DNA of 64,000 bases. Source: Streptomyces sp. NBC_01233 (GTDB lineage: Bacteria; Actinomycetota; Actinomycetes; Streptomycetales; Streptomycetaceae). Both the position numbers and the translations under genes were made by a program. Shown here one piece after another: positions 1-9,072 of the stretch (the stretch's first letter is position 1; each line of letters opens with the position of its first letter). The notes under the pieces were generated by a model. It was not told the DNA's origin. It saw only the letters and a program-made list of their open reading frames with translations, and did no database searches. The stretch lies in NCBI RefSeq assembly GCF_035989305.1, contig NZ_CP108514.1, positions 1,612,001-1,676,000 on the forward strand. The letters are read 5' to 3'.

Positions 1-250
1 CGTCCTGGTCTCGGTAGTAGGGCAGGACGAAGTCCGAGTTGCTCCGGCCCCACCCGCCTGAACTCACCCATCCTGGAAGGTACTTCGAGCCACCGACCTT
101 GTGCAGCCGGACGTGCATCAGGGGAATGCCGTCATTGCCCTTGAGGGTGTCGAACAACGTGGAACGTTCCGGCAGGATGTATCCGGTGAGCAGTTCGACC
201 GCTCTCTTCCAGTTGTCATCGTTGTTCGTGACGGCAGGCACGTCGGCCAT
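1..250 (-). CDS. Partial T7SS-locus hypothetical protein
   Basis: An open frame of about 83 codons runs from an ATG at 250 off the left edge with no stop, so the C-terminus is missing. It begins MADVPAVTNN and contains a WKRAVELLTGYI helix and a GGWGRSNSDF stretch. A purine-rich ribosome-binding site (GGAGAG) lies about 10 nt upstream. It starts 20 bp after the stop of the preceding minus-strand gene and so looks like the last visible member of the esx operon. I do not recognise the family. Position and small soluble character suggest a T7SS accessory protein or substrate, which is inference only. Confidence 0.6.
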   Translation of the reverse strand, partial: MADVPAVTNNDDNWKRAVELLTGYILPERSTLFDTLKGNDGIPLMHVRLHKVGGSKYLPGWVSSGGWGRSNSDFVLPYYRDQD

Positions 251-270
251 GGCGGGGCTCCAGCCTCTCC

Positions 271-726
271 TCAGGCGTCCTTGGCGGGCATGTCAGAACT
301 CACAGCGGTGTCCACATCCTCGAAGAGATCGAGGAAGGTCTCGGTCGAGATCTTTTGAAGGCTCTTCCCCTGCCTCTCCCGCATCCTCTGGATGGTCTCC
401 CGAAGAGCGTCTTCCACTTCTTCCCACAGCAGATTTTGGTCGGTGAGTATTTTTACGATGCTCGCCGCCGTCTCCTGTATCGCTTTGTTGAGATCCCCTC
501 CACCGACCCCTTTCTCGCCGGCCATGAGCCCCAATGCAAGCGGCTTGGTGGCGACGAGGGTGGTGCTGGTGAGCATGGCATCGGCGATGAAACTGATGGC
601 GCGCCCATTAGGGTCGTCCTTGAGAATCTTCTGCAAAGTGGCACGAAATTCATCGATGTTCTCGTGAATGAATCGCTTCAACCACTCGCTGTCGAGAACC
701 GTCGGCGTTCGGCCTTTGTCGGCCAC
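271..726 (-). CDS. T7SS-associated small alpha-helical protein
   Basis: This 151-aa protein starts at GTG 726 with a strong AGAAGGGAGG site 5-6 nt upstream. It has no signal peptide. The N-terminal half includes a hydrophobic patch (SFIADAMLTSTTLVAT) and a Gly-rich turn (GEKGVGGGD). The rest is amphipathic helix ending in an acidic tail. It lies about 90 bp downstream of a WXG100 gene on the same strand and 20 bp upstream of the next small gene, which argues for co-transcription with the secretion substrates. I cannot assign a family with certainty. A cytosolic chaperone or a co-secreted helical partner would fit. Codon use is ordinary for the locus. Confidence 0.65.
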   Translation of the reverse strand: MADKGRTPTVLDSEWLKRFIHENIDEFRATLQKILKDDPNGRAISFIADAMLTSTTLVATKPLALGLMAGEKGVGGGDLNKAIQETAASIVKILTDQNLLWEEVEDALRETIQRMRERQGKSLQKISTETFLDLFEDVDTAVSSDMPAKDA

Positions 727-815
727 CGGACCTCCCTTCTCATGTGACGAGGTGTGTCAGCGCCGTCGATCTCGCCCGGCACGGCGTAGAACGACGGCGC
801 ATGGCTGTATATCGA

Positions 816-1136
816 TCAGCGGCCTCCGATTCGAATGTCCCCCCACTTCTGGGCGAGATTGTTCTCGGTGAAGCGATAGTTCCCTGAGATGTCCGTGAGG
901 AGCGCGGAGTGACTAGCGAGAAGAGCCTTGATGTTTTCGACAGCCTGGTCCCATTTCGCCTGGACCTCACTGTAGACCTCGCGGTCGTCACCTATCCAGG
1001 TGTTCCTGAGTTCCGCGAGTTCCATTTCCAGGTTGGCGATGATACTCATGATCGCTTGCGACTGGGAGACCATGTCGTCCGCGGCATTTTCAGCATGGTT
1101 GTAGTCGACGTAGATGTAGCCGTCGCTGAAGTCCAT
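816..1136 (-). CDS. WXG100-family protein (Esx-like T7SS substrate)
   Basis: This 106-aa protein starts at ATG 1136 with a GAGG site 8 nt upstream; longer in-frame starts lack coding character. It has the WXG100 plan: two helices joined by a turn carrying the WxG motif, here W-I-G at about residues 47-49. A YRFTE sequence after helix 2 matches the YxxxD/E type VII export signal. Proteins of this family form antiparallel helical hairpin dimers that are recognised by EccC and exported. It follows a second WXG100 gene on the same strand, and the two probably form a heterodimer in which this partner carries the signal. It is the most confidently predicted substrate here. Confidence 0.88.
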   Translation of the reverse strand: MDFSDGYIYVDYNHAENAADDMVSQSQAIMSIIANLEMELAELRNTWIGDDREVYSEVQAKWDQAVENIKALLASHSALLTDISGNYRFTENNLAQKWGDIRIGGR

Positions 1137-1248
1137 AGAAGCCTCGATTCGACTGCGAGGGGTCGGATTCCGAGCCATCACCTGTGGGCGGGGCGTGGTT
1201 CGGCAGTGCGGTGTGCGGGCGTGCGGTATTACGGGGCGGCTGCAGCGA

Positions 1249-1599
1249 TCAGGAACTGTGGCCGGCACCCGGATTGAGCGTGTCGAAGACATTCGTCGCC
1301 TGCGAGTACGCAGAGTCGATGGACTCGTTCGCGGAACCCTGGGCCAGACCGTGCTCCGTGAGCGTGCTGTTGAGCTCGTCCACCATCCTGTCGAGATTGG
1401 TCAGGATCGTATCCACATGCCCGTCCCACTGATCCAGGAGCTTGCCGTACTGGCCGCCGTCGGCCCCTCCATATCCGGACGCGAGGTTTTGCCGCGTCCC
1501 CTGGACGTCCTGCTGACACTTCAGGACACCGGAGTAAGCCTGCTCCAGCGCCATGATCCCATTTCGTGTTGCGCCCTCTTCGGACTGCTGCATCGCCAC
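1249..1599 (-). CDS. WXG100-family protein (Esx-like partner)
   Basis: About 116 aa. I chose GTG 1599 because a GGGGGA site lies 6 nt upstream; ATG 1593 is an alternative two codons in. The hairpin turn carries W-D-G (QWDGH), fitting WXG100. The flanking helices contain LEQAYSGVLKCQQDV and a second helix after VDTILTNLDRMV. The C-terminal tail has YSQAT but no clear YxxxD/E, so export may depend on the neighbouring Esx protein. It is the first gene of the esx group, preceded by about 310 bp without genes that hold a 43-bp inverted repeat. Dimerisation with the downstream WXG100 protein is known for the family but only inferred here. Confidence 0.85.
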   Translation of the reverse strand: MAMQQSEEGATRNGIMALEQAYSGVLKCQQDVQGTRQNLASGYGGADGGQYGKLLDQWDGHVDTILTNLDRMVDELNSTLTEHGLAQGSANESIDSAYSQATNVFDTLNPGAGHSS

Positions 1600-1747
1600 C
1601 AGAGATCCCCCTTCGGAAGAATTCAACTCAGCGCCTCCGGGACCTACCACAGGGCGCGACGTGTGACGATCCAAACGATAGACCCGACCAGCCCTGAGGG
1701 GCAATATTCCAGCCGTAATTAACTCCCGCCAACCGGCCGAGAGAAAT

Positions 1748-1790
1748 GCTCGATTGAGCAATAACTAAAGGAGATGGCGCTCAATCGAGC
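1748..1790. promoter_or_regulatory. 43-bp inverted-repeat site upstream of esx genes
   Basis: Arms GCTCGATTGAGC (1748-1759) and GCTCAATCGAGC (1779-1790) are exact reverse complements separated by 19 bp. Each arm is itself nearly palindromic, so the site can be read as two GCTCRATYGAGC operators 31 bp apart, about three helical turns. It lies about 150 bp upstream of the first esx start and about 120 bp downstream of eccB. A second copy with the same geometry is at 26425-26467. There is no T-run after either stem, so a terminator is less likely but not excluded. The rest of 1600-1910 shows no gene. Confidence 0.55.
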
Positions 1791-1910
1791 GGCAGCCGCG
1801 GCGAGATGGGGCGTTCTCGGACATTGCCCCTTGGGGGCATATCCCTGCGTCACGAAAGTTACACTGAGTCACATTGCTGCAGGGTGTGGCATTTTGGTCG
1901 CATGCACCGG

Positions 1911-3383
1911 TCAGCTACAACGCAACGTTACCCTCGCCTCACCGAGTGAAGCGGACTCCGGCGTCAGGTCGGGCCCGGTGGGCAACATCGACAGCAATTG
2001 CGCGGGGAGCGTCCTTATCGTCGCGCCCTCCAGGCCCAGCGACTTCAGCGCCTCTTTCGACAGCATCCGGTACTTCACTCCCTCCTCGGTCACGAGGTAG
2101 GTCGTGTCCCCGATCGTGCTGCCGCTCGCACCGACCGCCCGGACCAGGGAACCCTTGTCCGGGCGCGCGGTGACGGCGTCGACCGCGACGCATGCCGGCA
2201 CCGCTTCCGGGCCGGGCGGCTGCACCTGCGGGGGCAGGCTCATGCCAGGAAGGACGGACGTGGCGACCCGTGTGCTGCCGCCCTGAGCGTCCACCTCCGC
2301 GCACACGAGGGACCCGCCGGGCACCTCGGCCATCGCTGGAGGTGAGGGGGGCAGCTTCGCCCGGCTGTCGGATGCTCCCGGAGGACTCGGCGCCAGATGG
2401 GTGCTCAGCGCCTCGGCACCGACGCTGGCCACGGTCGCCGGGGCCCCTCCGTACGCCTCTTTCCTGGTCAGGGGATCACCCAGCATCAGCGCCGCATCCG
2501 TCGCGGTGAGCGGAACCAGACCCTCGGCCTTGAGGAGGTGGAAGCGTGGAGCGGCACCGGGTACTTCTACGCGGAAGATCTGCCCGATCTTCGTCGGCTG
2601 TCCCGACAACGCTGGACCGTCCCCGCCTCGGCCCGGTACGGGCATGGGCGCGAGGTCGGGACCCTGGGGAAACGCGTCGATGAACGCGGACGACACGGGA
2701 CGCGGCGTGACGGACCCGTATCCCAGGGCCTGGACTGCCTCCGAACCTTGATCAAGGCGGAGCCGGCTGCCCTGCCACAGCAGGTGGACAGTGCCGTCGG
2801 GCCCACGGACCAGCAGGCCTTGCGTTCCGTCGAATGGCCGCCTGCCGGGAATGTCCGCGGTCTTCAGGCCCGTCGCGAGAGCTGTCGTCGCCGAGGCGGT
2901 GCCGTTCGGCTTGAGCACCGTTGCCGAGCACACGAACCAAGGTGACGTGGCATCAAGGTCACCTTGGGACGGCAGAGCCTCGGGCGCGCCGGGGATGCCG
3001 ATGGGTGTTCCTCGCGGTGTACCGGCGAGGGAGGACGTGCGCACGGTCGTGGCCGTGAGTCCGCCACCGGCGATCAGCCGGGCGGAGGCATAGTTGCGGA
3101 CGGGGCGCAAGCGGCCTTCGAGGAACAAGTAGCGGGCGCCCGTCTCCTTGTCGACGATCAAGCCTTCCGCAGTCTTCCAGGAGTCGTCCCCACCCGGCTT
3201 GATCAGGCCGAACACGAAAGCGCCGGCGCAGACGAGAAGGGCGATGAGCACACCGATCGCCGCTCCGCGGTTGGTCCTGCCTGACGGGCTCTCGGGTGCG
3301 TCGGGCTCGGACCGCAGAAGGGCGGATGCCAATCTGCCCATGACGAACAAATGGGCTTGGACCTGATCGCGTTTGGTCTGCAT
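1911..3383 (-). CDS. eccB: EccB, T7SS membrane component
   Basis: This 490-aa protein starts at ATG 3383 after GGAAGGA with 7-nt spacing. The N-terminus MQTKRDQVQAHLFVMGRL is the hallmark of EccB, followed by a cytosolic linker and one transmembrane helix (about residues 41-62, GAAIGVLIALLVCAGAF). The remaining ~425 residues would be extracytoplasmic and contain the EccB repeat-type fold. In mycobacteria EccB forms the outer part of the EccBCD complex. It lies 29 bp downstream of eccD on the same strand, so the two are probably co-transcribed. Its length matches the family. No damage is visible. Confidence 0.93.
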   Translation of the reverse strand: MQTKRDQVQAHLFVMGRLASALLRSEPDAPESPSGRTNRGAAIGVLIALLVCAGAFVFGLIKPGGDDSWKTAEGLIVDKETGARYLFLEGRLRPVRNYASARLIAGGGLTATTVRTSSLAGTPRGTPIGIPGAPEALPSQGDLDATSPWFVCSATVLKPNGTASATTALATGLKTADIPGRRPFDGTQGLLVRGPDGTVHLLWQGSRLRLDQGSEAVQALGYGSVTPRPVSSAFIDAFPQGPDLAPMPVPGRGGDGPALSGQPTKIGQIFRVEVPGAAPRFHLLKAEGLVPLTATDAALMLGDPLTRKEAYGGAPATVASVGAEALSTHLAPSPPGASDSRAKLPPSPPAMAEVPGGSLVCAEVDAQGGSTRVATSVLPGMSLPPQVQPPGPEAVPACVAVDAVTARPDKGSLVRAVGASGSTIGDTTYLVTEEGVKYRMLSKEALKSLGLEGATIRTLPAQLLSMLPTGPDLTPESASLGEARVTLRCS

Positions 3384-3412
3384 CTCGATGTCCTTCCGAC
3401 GGCTTCTGGGAT

Positions 3413-4810
3413 TCAGCTGGCGAGTGCGCGGAGCATGCCGTAGACGCCGACGCACCAGAGCATGAGCGGAACGAGGGCCACTGCTGCCGTGGTGTGTAGC
3501 AGTTCGGCGGCCCGCCCCCAGTAAGGCACCAGCCTGCGCCCGGGCACCGTCCACGAGGCGATGGCGAGGGCTGCCGTCAGCCCGACCAGGCCCGCCACCA
3601 TGGTCAGCCGGTCCAACGGGGCGAGGGAATGCGCGGAGACCAGGAGCAGGAGTGCGACTCCCCACGCCCCGGCGGTGGTGAGCGCGAGCCGCTGCCAGAC
3701 GTTGCCCAGTCCCCGGCTGTGCAGGAGAAGCAGGAGGGAGAGGGCGGCGATCGTGAAGATCTCGGCGAGTTCGGGATCCGCCGCCAGTACGGCCACACAC
3801 GGAAGGCAGATCAAGCTGATGGCACCGTAGAAGGCCGTCATCCATCCATCGGCCAGAACCGAGCGCTCCGCCACGACACCGGTGGGGTACGGGTCAATGC
3901 CCTCCTGGAGCTGCTGCACGTTGGTGGGGAGCGGCGGCATCCGCATCCCGGACAGACGGAAGGAGAAGGAGGGTACGAAGCCTCCGAAGAGCACCATCAC
4001 CACCACGATCACGCTGGCAGCTTCCTCGGAGGTGAGGCCGCAGAGGATCAGCACCGCCCCGACGGCGCCGGCCACTCCGATGGTGGCCGCGCCGAGGAAG
4101 AGGGCGGGGAAGGTCCCGACCGCGGCCAGCGAGAGGACCGCACCGCCGGTCGCTCCGGCAGCGGCGGCCAGCAAGCGGGCGCCCAGCGCGCCATCGCCCC
4201 CGGCGCCGCCGAGCTCACCCCCGGGCAACAGCCAGCCCGCGAGGGCGAAGTACGGTGCGGCCATCATCCCGAGTACGGCCCCCGCCCCCGTATCGCCGAC
4301 CGCCCTGCTCGCTGTGCCGGCGCCGGCGACCAGGAGCAGCCCTGCGGCCGCGGCTGCGATCGCCCTGATCCACCCGGCCGCGCCGGGCAGGGCGAGCGCG
4401 ACGAGCCCGAGCATCATGGTGGCGGCGGCAAGACCGTGCAGAAGGCGCCTGCTGGCATCGGCGTTCCAGCCGTGCGACTGGTCCTGCATCGTCGTGGAGA
4501 TGCCGTCGACCAGGTCGTCGAGGTGTACCTCCGGCAGCGCCTCGTCCCGGGCTCTGAGATAGAGGGCTTCGCCCTCGCGCAACGCGAGGGAGTCCAAGGT
4601 ACTCTCAGGATCGAGCGGTGCGCCGCCCAAGCGCTGGAGGATCCAACCTCCGTGGTCCAGGCCGGACTCCTCCAGGGCCTCTCCTCCGTAGCTGATCACT
4701 GTGGGCAACAGGTCGGCTATGGGGACATCGGCGGGAACGGCCAGGTCAATGTCCCTGGCGGGGGCATGTACGGTGATGCGGCACAAGCTGGCCGCCTGTG
4801 ATTCGGTCAT
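3413..4810 (-). CDS. eccD: EccD, T7SS polytopic membrane channel component
   Basis: This 465-aa protein has an N-terminal ubiquitin-like YukD-type domain (about residues 8-95, with the LREGEALYLR strand) followed by about eleven hydrophobic helices. EccD dimers surround the pore and bind EccC. The start is ATG 4810, with GGAG 11 nt upstream. It is transcribed divergently from eccC across 265 bp and is followed by eccB with 29 bp between them. The number of helices, the loop after helix six (PPLPTNVQQLQEGIDPYPTG) and the length all fit the family. Operator candidates lie in the divergent region. Confidence 0.93.
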   Translation of the reverse strand: MTESQAASLCRITVHAPARDIDLAVPADVPIADLLPTVISYGGEALEESGLDHGGWILQRLGGAPLDPESTLDSLALREGEALYLRARDEALPEVHLDDLVDGISTTMQDQSHGWNADASRRLLHGLAAATMMLGLVALALPGAAGWIRAIAAAAAGLLLVAGAGTASRAVGDTGAGAVLGMMAAPYFALAGWLLPGGELGGAGGDGALGARLLAAAAGATGGAVLSLAAVGTFPALFLGAATIGVAGAVGAVLILCGLTSEEAASVIVVVMVLFGGFVPSFSFRLSGMRMPPLPTNVQQLQEGIDPYPTGVVAERSVLADGWMTAFYGAISLICLPCVAVLAADPELAEIFTIAALSLLLLLHSRGLGNVWQRLALTTAGAWGVALLLLVSAHSLAPLDRLTMVAGLVGLTAALAIASWTVPGRRLVPYWGRAAELLHTTAAVALVPLMLWCVGVYGMLRALAS

Positions 4811-4879
4811 GGCTTCGTCTCCGCGCTTCCTGGCAGGCCGCTTCAGCGGTGGCGGGAAATTTTCAACTTCGGCAGAACT

Positions 4880-4901
4880 GCTGACATCAATTCAAGTCAG
4901 C
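4880..4901. promoter_or_regulatory. Inverted repeat in eccD/eccC divergent region
   Basis: GCTGAC (4880-4885) and GTCAGC (4896-4901) are perfect 6-bp inverted arms around the AT-rich ATCAATTCAA. It sits centrally in the 265-bp region between the divergent eccD and eccC starts, where promoters for both operons must lie. This makes it an operator candidate, but arms this short occur by chance. Confidence 0.3.
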
Positions 4902-5075
4902 GGTATGACTGTGTGATCAGAGTTTGACGGGCCCACCGGCTTCTTCGCAACGCCTGTTGAACGACCGATCGGCAGGATTCTTCCCTCCAAACCCGGGAAC
5001 CCCACCGGGAGATTTCCCCATTCCTCTCACAGTCGGGGTTCTCAACCCGGGCCGCCCTCAGAAGGAGGACATTCG

Positions 5076-8000
5076 TTGAGCGTCATCCTGTTCCGCAGAC
5101 CGGCACGCCGCCACGGTCCGGAAATGCCGTCAGGAGAACTGAGCCTCCAGGAACCCCCGACGCTTCCCGAGGTCGTACCCGACAGCTCGGCGATTTGGAC
5201 CTATCTGCCCATGGCGCTGATGTCGGTGTCCATGATGATGATGTTCATGCGGCCCGGAATGCGCGGTGCCAGTGGTGGGTTCATGTACCTGGCGCTGGGA
5301 CTGATGCTGGTCGCGTCCGCCGCCATGATGGTGGGTCAGGTGATGCGCCGCAACAGTGAGCGAAAGCAGCGGCTGAAGGGTGAGCGCCGGGACTACCTGC
5401 GCTACCTTGCCCAGACGAGGCGCAAGGTACGTGCGTCCATCCGTGACCAGCAGCGCGCCCTGGCATGGCGGCATCCCCACCCCGAGGCGCTCTCGTCCTT
5501 CGTCCGAAGCAGCCGCCTGTGGGAACGCAGGGTATCCGACGTCGACTTCTGCGAGGTCCGCCTCGGCATCGGGGACCAGCGCATCGCCATGAAACTGACG
5601 CCGTTGTCGACCAAACCGGTGGAGGACCTCGAGCCTCTGTCGGCTCATGCCCTGCGCAGTTTCACCCGTGCCTACTCCACCGTCCCCGACCAGCCGGTCG
5701 CCATCTACCTCCGTGCCTGGTCGAAGGTGCTGTTCCGTGGGGACGAGGAACGCATTCGGGGTGCCGCACGAGCGCTGCTGGCCCAACTGGCCGTTTTCCA
5801 CGCACCCGACGACGTGTGGATCGCCCTGTGTGTCTCCGACGCCGCCCGGCCTCAGTGGGAGTGGGCCAAGTGGCTGCCGCACAGTCTCCACCGTCACGAG
5901 CAGGACGGGGCCGGGCCGGCTCGCATGGTGACCTCCGACTTCGCGGACCTGGAGAATCTGCTCGGCGCCGAGTTCCAGGAGCGCCCGGCTGCCGACCCCG
6001 ATGCGGTTCCCGGCCGGGAGGAGCCCTTCACCGTCATCGTGCTCGACGGCTGCACCGTGCCCGGCGGCCACCGGTTCGACGGCTTGGGTTTTCGCAACAG
6101 CGTCGTACTGGACCTTTCCGGCGCCCTTACCTGGAAGCCGGGAAAGACCACGCTCAGGCTCGAAGCGGACGGCAACCTCATGTCGCTCGTCCGCACCGAC
6201 AAGGACCGCAAGGAACAGACGACCCCACTCGGCCGTCCTGACCAGCTGGGTCCGGCCGGGGCTCTGGCAGTCGCCCGGCTCATGGCCCCGTACCGGATGG
6301 GTATGGGCGGAGACCTCACCGAGCCCTTCTCCGGCGATGTGGAACTGACCTCGCTGCTGAACATCCCGGACCTCTACCGTCACGATCCGAAGACCCTTTG
6401 GGAGCGTTCCACCGGAAGCAGCCGGCTGCGCGTCCCCATCGCCGTGGGCGGCGACGGCATCCCGGTCGAGCTGGACATCAAGGAGTCCGCCCAAGGGGGC
6501 ACCGGCCCCCACGGCATGCTCATCGGCGCCACCGGCTCCGGCAAGAGCGAGCTGCTGCGGACCCTCGTGCTCGCCCTGGCCCTGACGAACTCCTCCGAGA
6601 CCCTCAACTTCATCCTCGTCGATTTCAAGGGCGGCGCCACCTTCCTGGGACTGGATGAACTCCCTCACACATCAGCAGTGATCACCAACCTCGCCGACGA
6701 GGTGGCACTGGTCTCCCGCATGCAGGACGCCCTGCACGGCGAACTGATCCGGCGGCAGGAACTGCTGCGCGCCGCCGGGAACTACACCTCCGCGCTGGAA
6801 TACGAGAAGGCGCGCCAGTCGGGGACCCCTCTGACGCCCCTGCCCAGTCTCTTCGTAGTGGTGGACGAATTCAGCGAACTGCTTTCTGCCCACCGGGACT
6901 TCATGGAGCTGTTCGTCATGATCGGCAGGCTGGGGCGCAGTCTCGGCGTCCACCTGCTGCTCGCCTCGCAGCGGCTCGACGAAGGCCGGATGCACCAGCT
7001 GGAAAGCCACCTTTCGTACCGCATCGGCCTGCGCACCTTCTCCGCGATGGAGAGCCGGGGCGTACTGGGCGTGTCCGACGCCTACGAGCTGCCCGCGCAG
7101 CCCGGCAGCGGTTTCCTCAAGAGCGGCATCGACGCGCTCACCCGCTTTCGCGCGGCCTACATCTCCGGCCCCTACAAGCGGCGCCGCAGTGCGGTTGTGC
7201 AGGCACAGGTGGCTCGCCAGGTCGTGCCCTGGACCTCGGCCTGGGTGGTACCGCGCACTCCGGCGGACCCGGATGCCCTGGGCGAAGGCACGCAGGCGGA
7301 GCCGGAGGCCGAAGAGGAAGAGTCCGGCGACACCCTGATGTCCGTGGCTCTGGACCGGCTGCGCGACTCGGGGCCCCCCGCGCACGAAGTGTGGCTTCCG
7401 CCGCTGGACCTGCCGTCCACGCTGGACCAGATCCTGCCGCCGCTCAGTCCTGACCCGGAGCACGGGCTCACGACCGTCGGCTCCCCGCTCCGCGGCCGTC
7501 TGACCGTACCCGTGGGCATCGTCGACCGGCCCTTCGACCAGCTGCGCGAGCTGCTGACGATCGACCTGTCGGCAGCGGGCGGGCACATGGCCATCGCCGG
7601 CGGTCCGCAGAGCGGAAAGAGCACCCTCCTGCGGACCGTGATCACAACACTCGCCCTTACCCACACCCCTCGTGAGGTCCAGTTCTTCTGCCTGGACTTC
7701 GGCGGCGGCACGCTGGCCGGGCTGTCCGGGCTGCCGCACATGAGCGGCGTTGCCGCGCGGGTCGACACCGAACGCGTCGGCCGCACGATAGCGGAGGTCA
7801 GCACACTCCTCAGTGCCCGCGAACGCTTCTTCCTGGAGCACGGCATCGACTCGATGCCGACCTATCGCAGGCGGCGGGCGGCGGGCGAGTTCCCGGACGA
7901 GCCCCACGGGGACATCTTCCTCGTCATCGACGGCTGGGCCACCGTGCGTCAGGATTTCGACAGCCACATCCCGACCTTCAATGCGCTGGCCGGCCGTGGC

Positions 8001-9068
8001 CTCAACTACGGCGTGCACCTCGTCGTCACCACAGCCCGCTGGGTGGAACTGTCGGCTTCCATCCGCGATCAGGCGGGAACCCGGCTGGAGTTGCGGATGG
8101 GAGACCCGATGGACTCCCAGATCGACTCGCGCAAGGCGGCCTCGATCCCGCGCAGCCCGGGCCGCGGACTGACCGCCGAGAAGCTGCACTACCTCGCGGC
8201 CCTCCCCCGGATCGACGGGGTCGAGGACGCGGACGATCTCGCCGACGGAATCGCCGGTCTCGTCTCCGCGATCAGCGAGAGCTGGGCCGGGCCGCCCGCC
8301 CCGCCCGTACGCATGCTGCCCACGCGGCTCGCCGCGAGGGACCTGCCCGCCGTCGTCCGGCAGGGCAACCTGAGGATCCCGATCGGCGTGGAGGAGAACG
8401 AACTCTCCCCGGTCTGGCACGATTTCGCGGAGAACCCGCACCTGATCGTCGTGGGAGACAGCGAGTGCGGAAAGACCAACCTGCTGCGCGTCATCGTCAA
8501 GGGGATCACCGACCGCTACTCCCCCGACGAGGCCCGCATCATGACCGTGGACTACCGAAGGAACCTGATCTCAGCGGTCCCCGAGGCGTATCAGCTCGGA
8601 CACGCAGTCTCGATGGACGTGCTCAAGGAGCTGGTGGAAGGCGCCACGCAGGCTGTCAGGCGCCGGGTTCCCGGGCCTGACATCGCCCCGGCCCGAATGC
8701 CCCTGTGCGACTGGTGGGAGGGTCCGAGGCTCTTCGTCGTGGTCGACGACTACGACATGGTGAGCAGCGGTCCGATGGCGCAACCGTTCCTGCCGCTACT
8801 GGACCATCTGCCCCTCGGGCACGAGATCGGGCTGCACATCGTCGTCGCCCGCTCCTCGGCCGGAGCCGGACGAGGGCTCAACGAATCGCTCATGCGCAGG
8901 CTGCAGGAGGTGAACACTCCGGCCCTGCTGATGTCCTGCCCGCCCAGCGAGGGGTACCTCTTCGGCAACGTCAAGGGGCGTGATCTCATCCCGGGCCGGG
9001 CCGTACGCATCGCTCGGCGCAAGACGACTCAGGTGCAGACCCCTCTCCTAGAGGAAGCCACACCGTGA
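5076..9068 (+). CDS. eccC: EccC, T7SS FtsK/SpoIIIE-type triple ATPase
   Basis: This 1330-aa single-chain EccC is the motor and substrate receptor of the ESX machine. The start is TTG 5076, chosen because GAAGGAGG sits 7 nt upstream. Two transmembrane helices lie at about residues 45-90 (a Met-rich MMMMFM segment, then LALGLMLVASAAMM). Three ATPase modules follow. Walker A motifs are GATGSGKSE (~485), GGPQSGKST (~839) and GDSECGKT (~1125). Walker B strands are FVVVDEF (~592), FLVIDGW (~947) and FVVVDDYD (~1219). All three P-loops look intact. In known systems module 1 provides the key ATPase activity and module 3 binds the YxxxD/E signal. It is divergent from eccD and converges on mycP with four bases between the stop codons. 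Confidence 0.96.
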   Translation: MSVILFRRPARRHGPEMPSGELSLQEPPTLPEVVPDSSAIWTYLPMALMSVSMMMMFMRPGMRGASGGFMYLALGLMLVASAAMMVGQVMRRNSERKQRLKGERRDYLRYLAQTRRKVRASIRDQQRALAWRHPHPEALSSFVRSSRLWERRVSDVDFCEVRLGIGDQRIAMKLTPLSTKPVEDLEPLSAHALRSFTRAYSTVPDQPVAIYLRAWSKVLFRGDEERIRGAARALLAQLAVFHAPDDVWIALCVSDAARPQWEWAKWLPHSLHRHEQDGAGPARMVTSDFADLENLLGAEFQERPAADPDAVPGREEPFTVIVLDGCTVPGGHRFDGLGFRNSVVLDLSGALTWKPGKTTLRLEADGNLMSLVRTDKDRKEQTTPLGRPDQLGPAGALAVARLMAPYRMGMGGDLTEPFSGDVELTSLLNIPDLYRHDPKTLWERSTGSSRLRVPIAVGGDGIPVELDIKESAQGGTGPHGMLIGATGSGKSELLRTLVLALALTNSSETLNFILVDFKGGATFLGLDELPHTSAVITNLADEVALVSRMQDALHGELIRRQELLRAAGNYTSALEYEKARQSGTPLTPLPSLFVVVDEFSELLSAHRDFMELFVMIGRLGRSLGVHLLLASQRLDEGRMHQLESHLSYRIGLRTFSAMESRGVLGVSDAYELPAQPGSGFLKSGIDALTRFRAAYISGPYKRRRSAVVQAQVARQVVPWTSAWVVPRTPADPDALGEGTQAEPEAEEEESGDTLMSVALDRLRDSGPPAHEVWLPPLDLPSTLDQILPPLSPDPEHGLTTVGSPLRGRLTVPVGIVDRPFDQLRELLTIDLSAAGGHMAIAGGPQSGKSTLLRTVITTLALTHTPREVQFFCLDFGGGTLAGLSGLPHMSGVAARVDTERVGRTIAEVSTLLSARERFFLEHGIDSMPTYRRRRAAGEFPDEPHGDIFLVIDGWATVRQDFDSHIPTFNALAGRGLNYGVHLVVTTARWVELSASIRDQAGTRLELRMGDPMDSQIDSRKAASIPRSPGRGLTAEKLHYLAALPRIDGVEDADDLADGIAGLVSAISESWAGPPAPPVRMLPTRLAARDLPAVVRQGNLRIPIGVEENELSPVWHDFAENPHLIVVGDSECGKTNLLRVIVKGITDRYSPDEARIMTVDYRRNLISAVPEAYQLGHAVSMDVLKELVEGATQAVRRRVPGPDIAPARMPLCDWWEGPRLFVVVDDYDMVSSGPMAQPFLPLLDHLPLGHEIGLHIVVARSSAGAGRGLNESLMRRLQEVNTPALLMSCPPSEGYLFGNVKGRDLIPGRAVRIARRKTTQVQTPLLEEATP

Positions 9069-9072
9069 GGCC

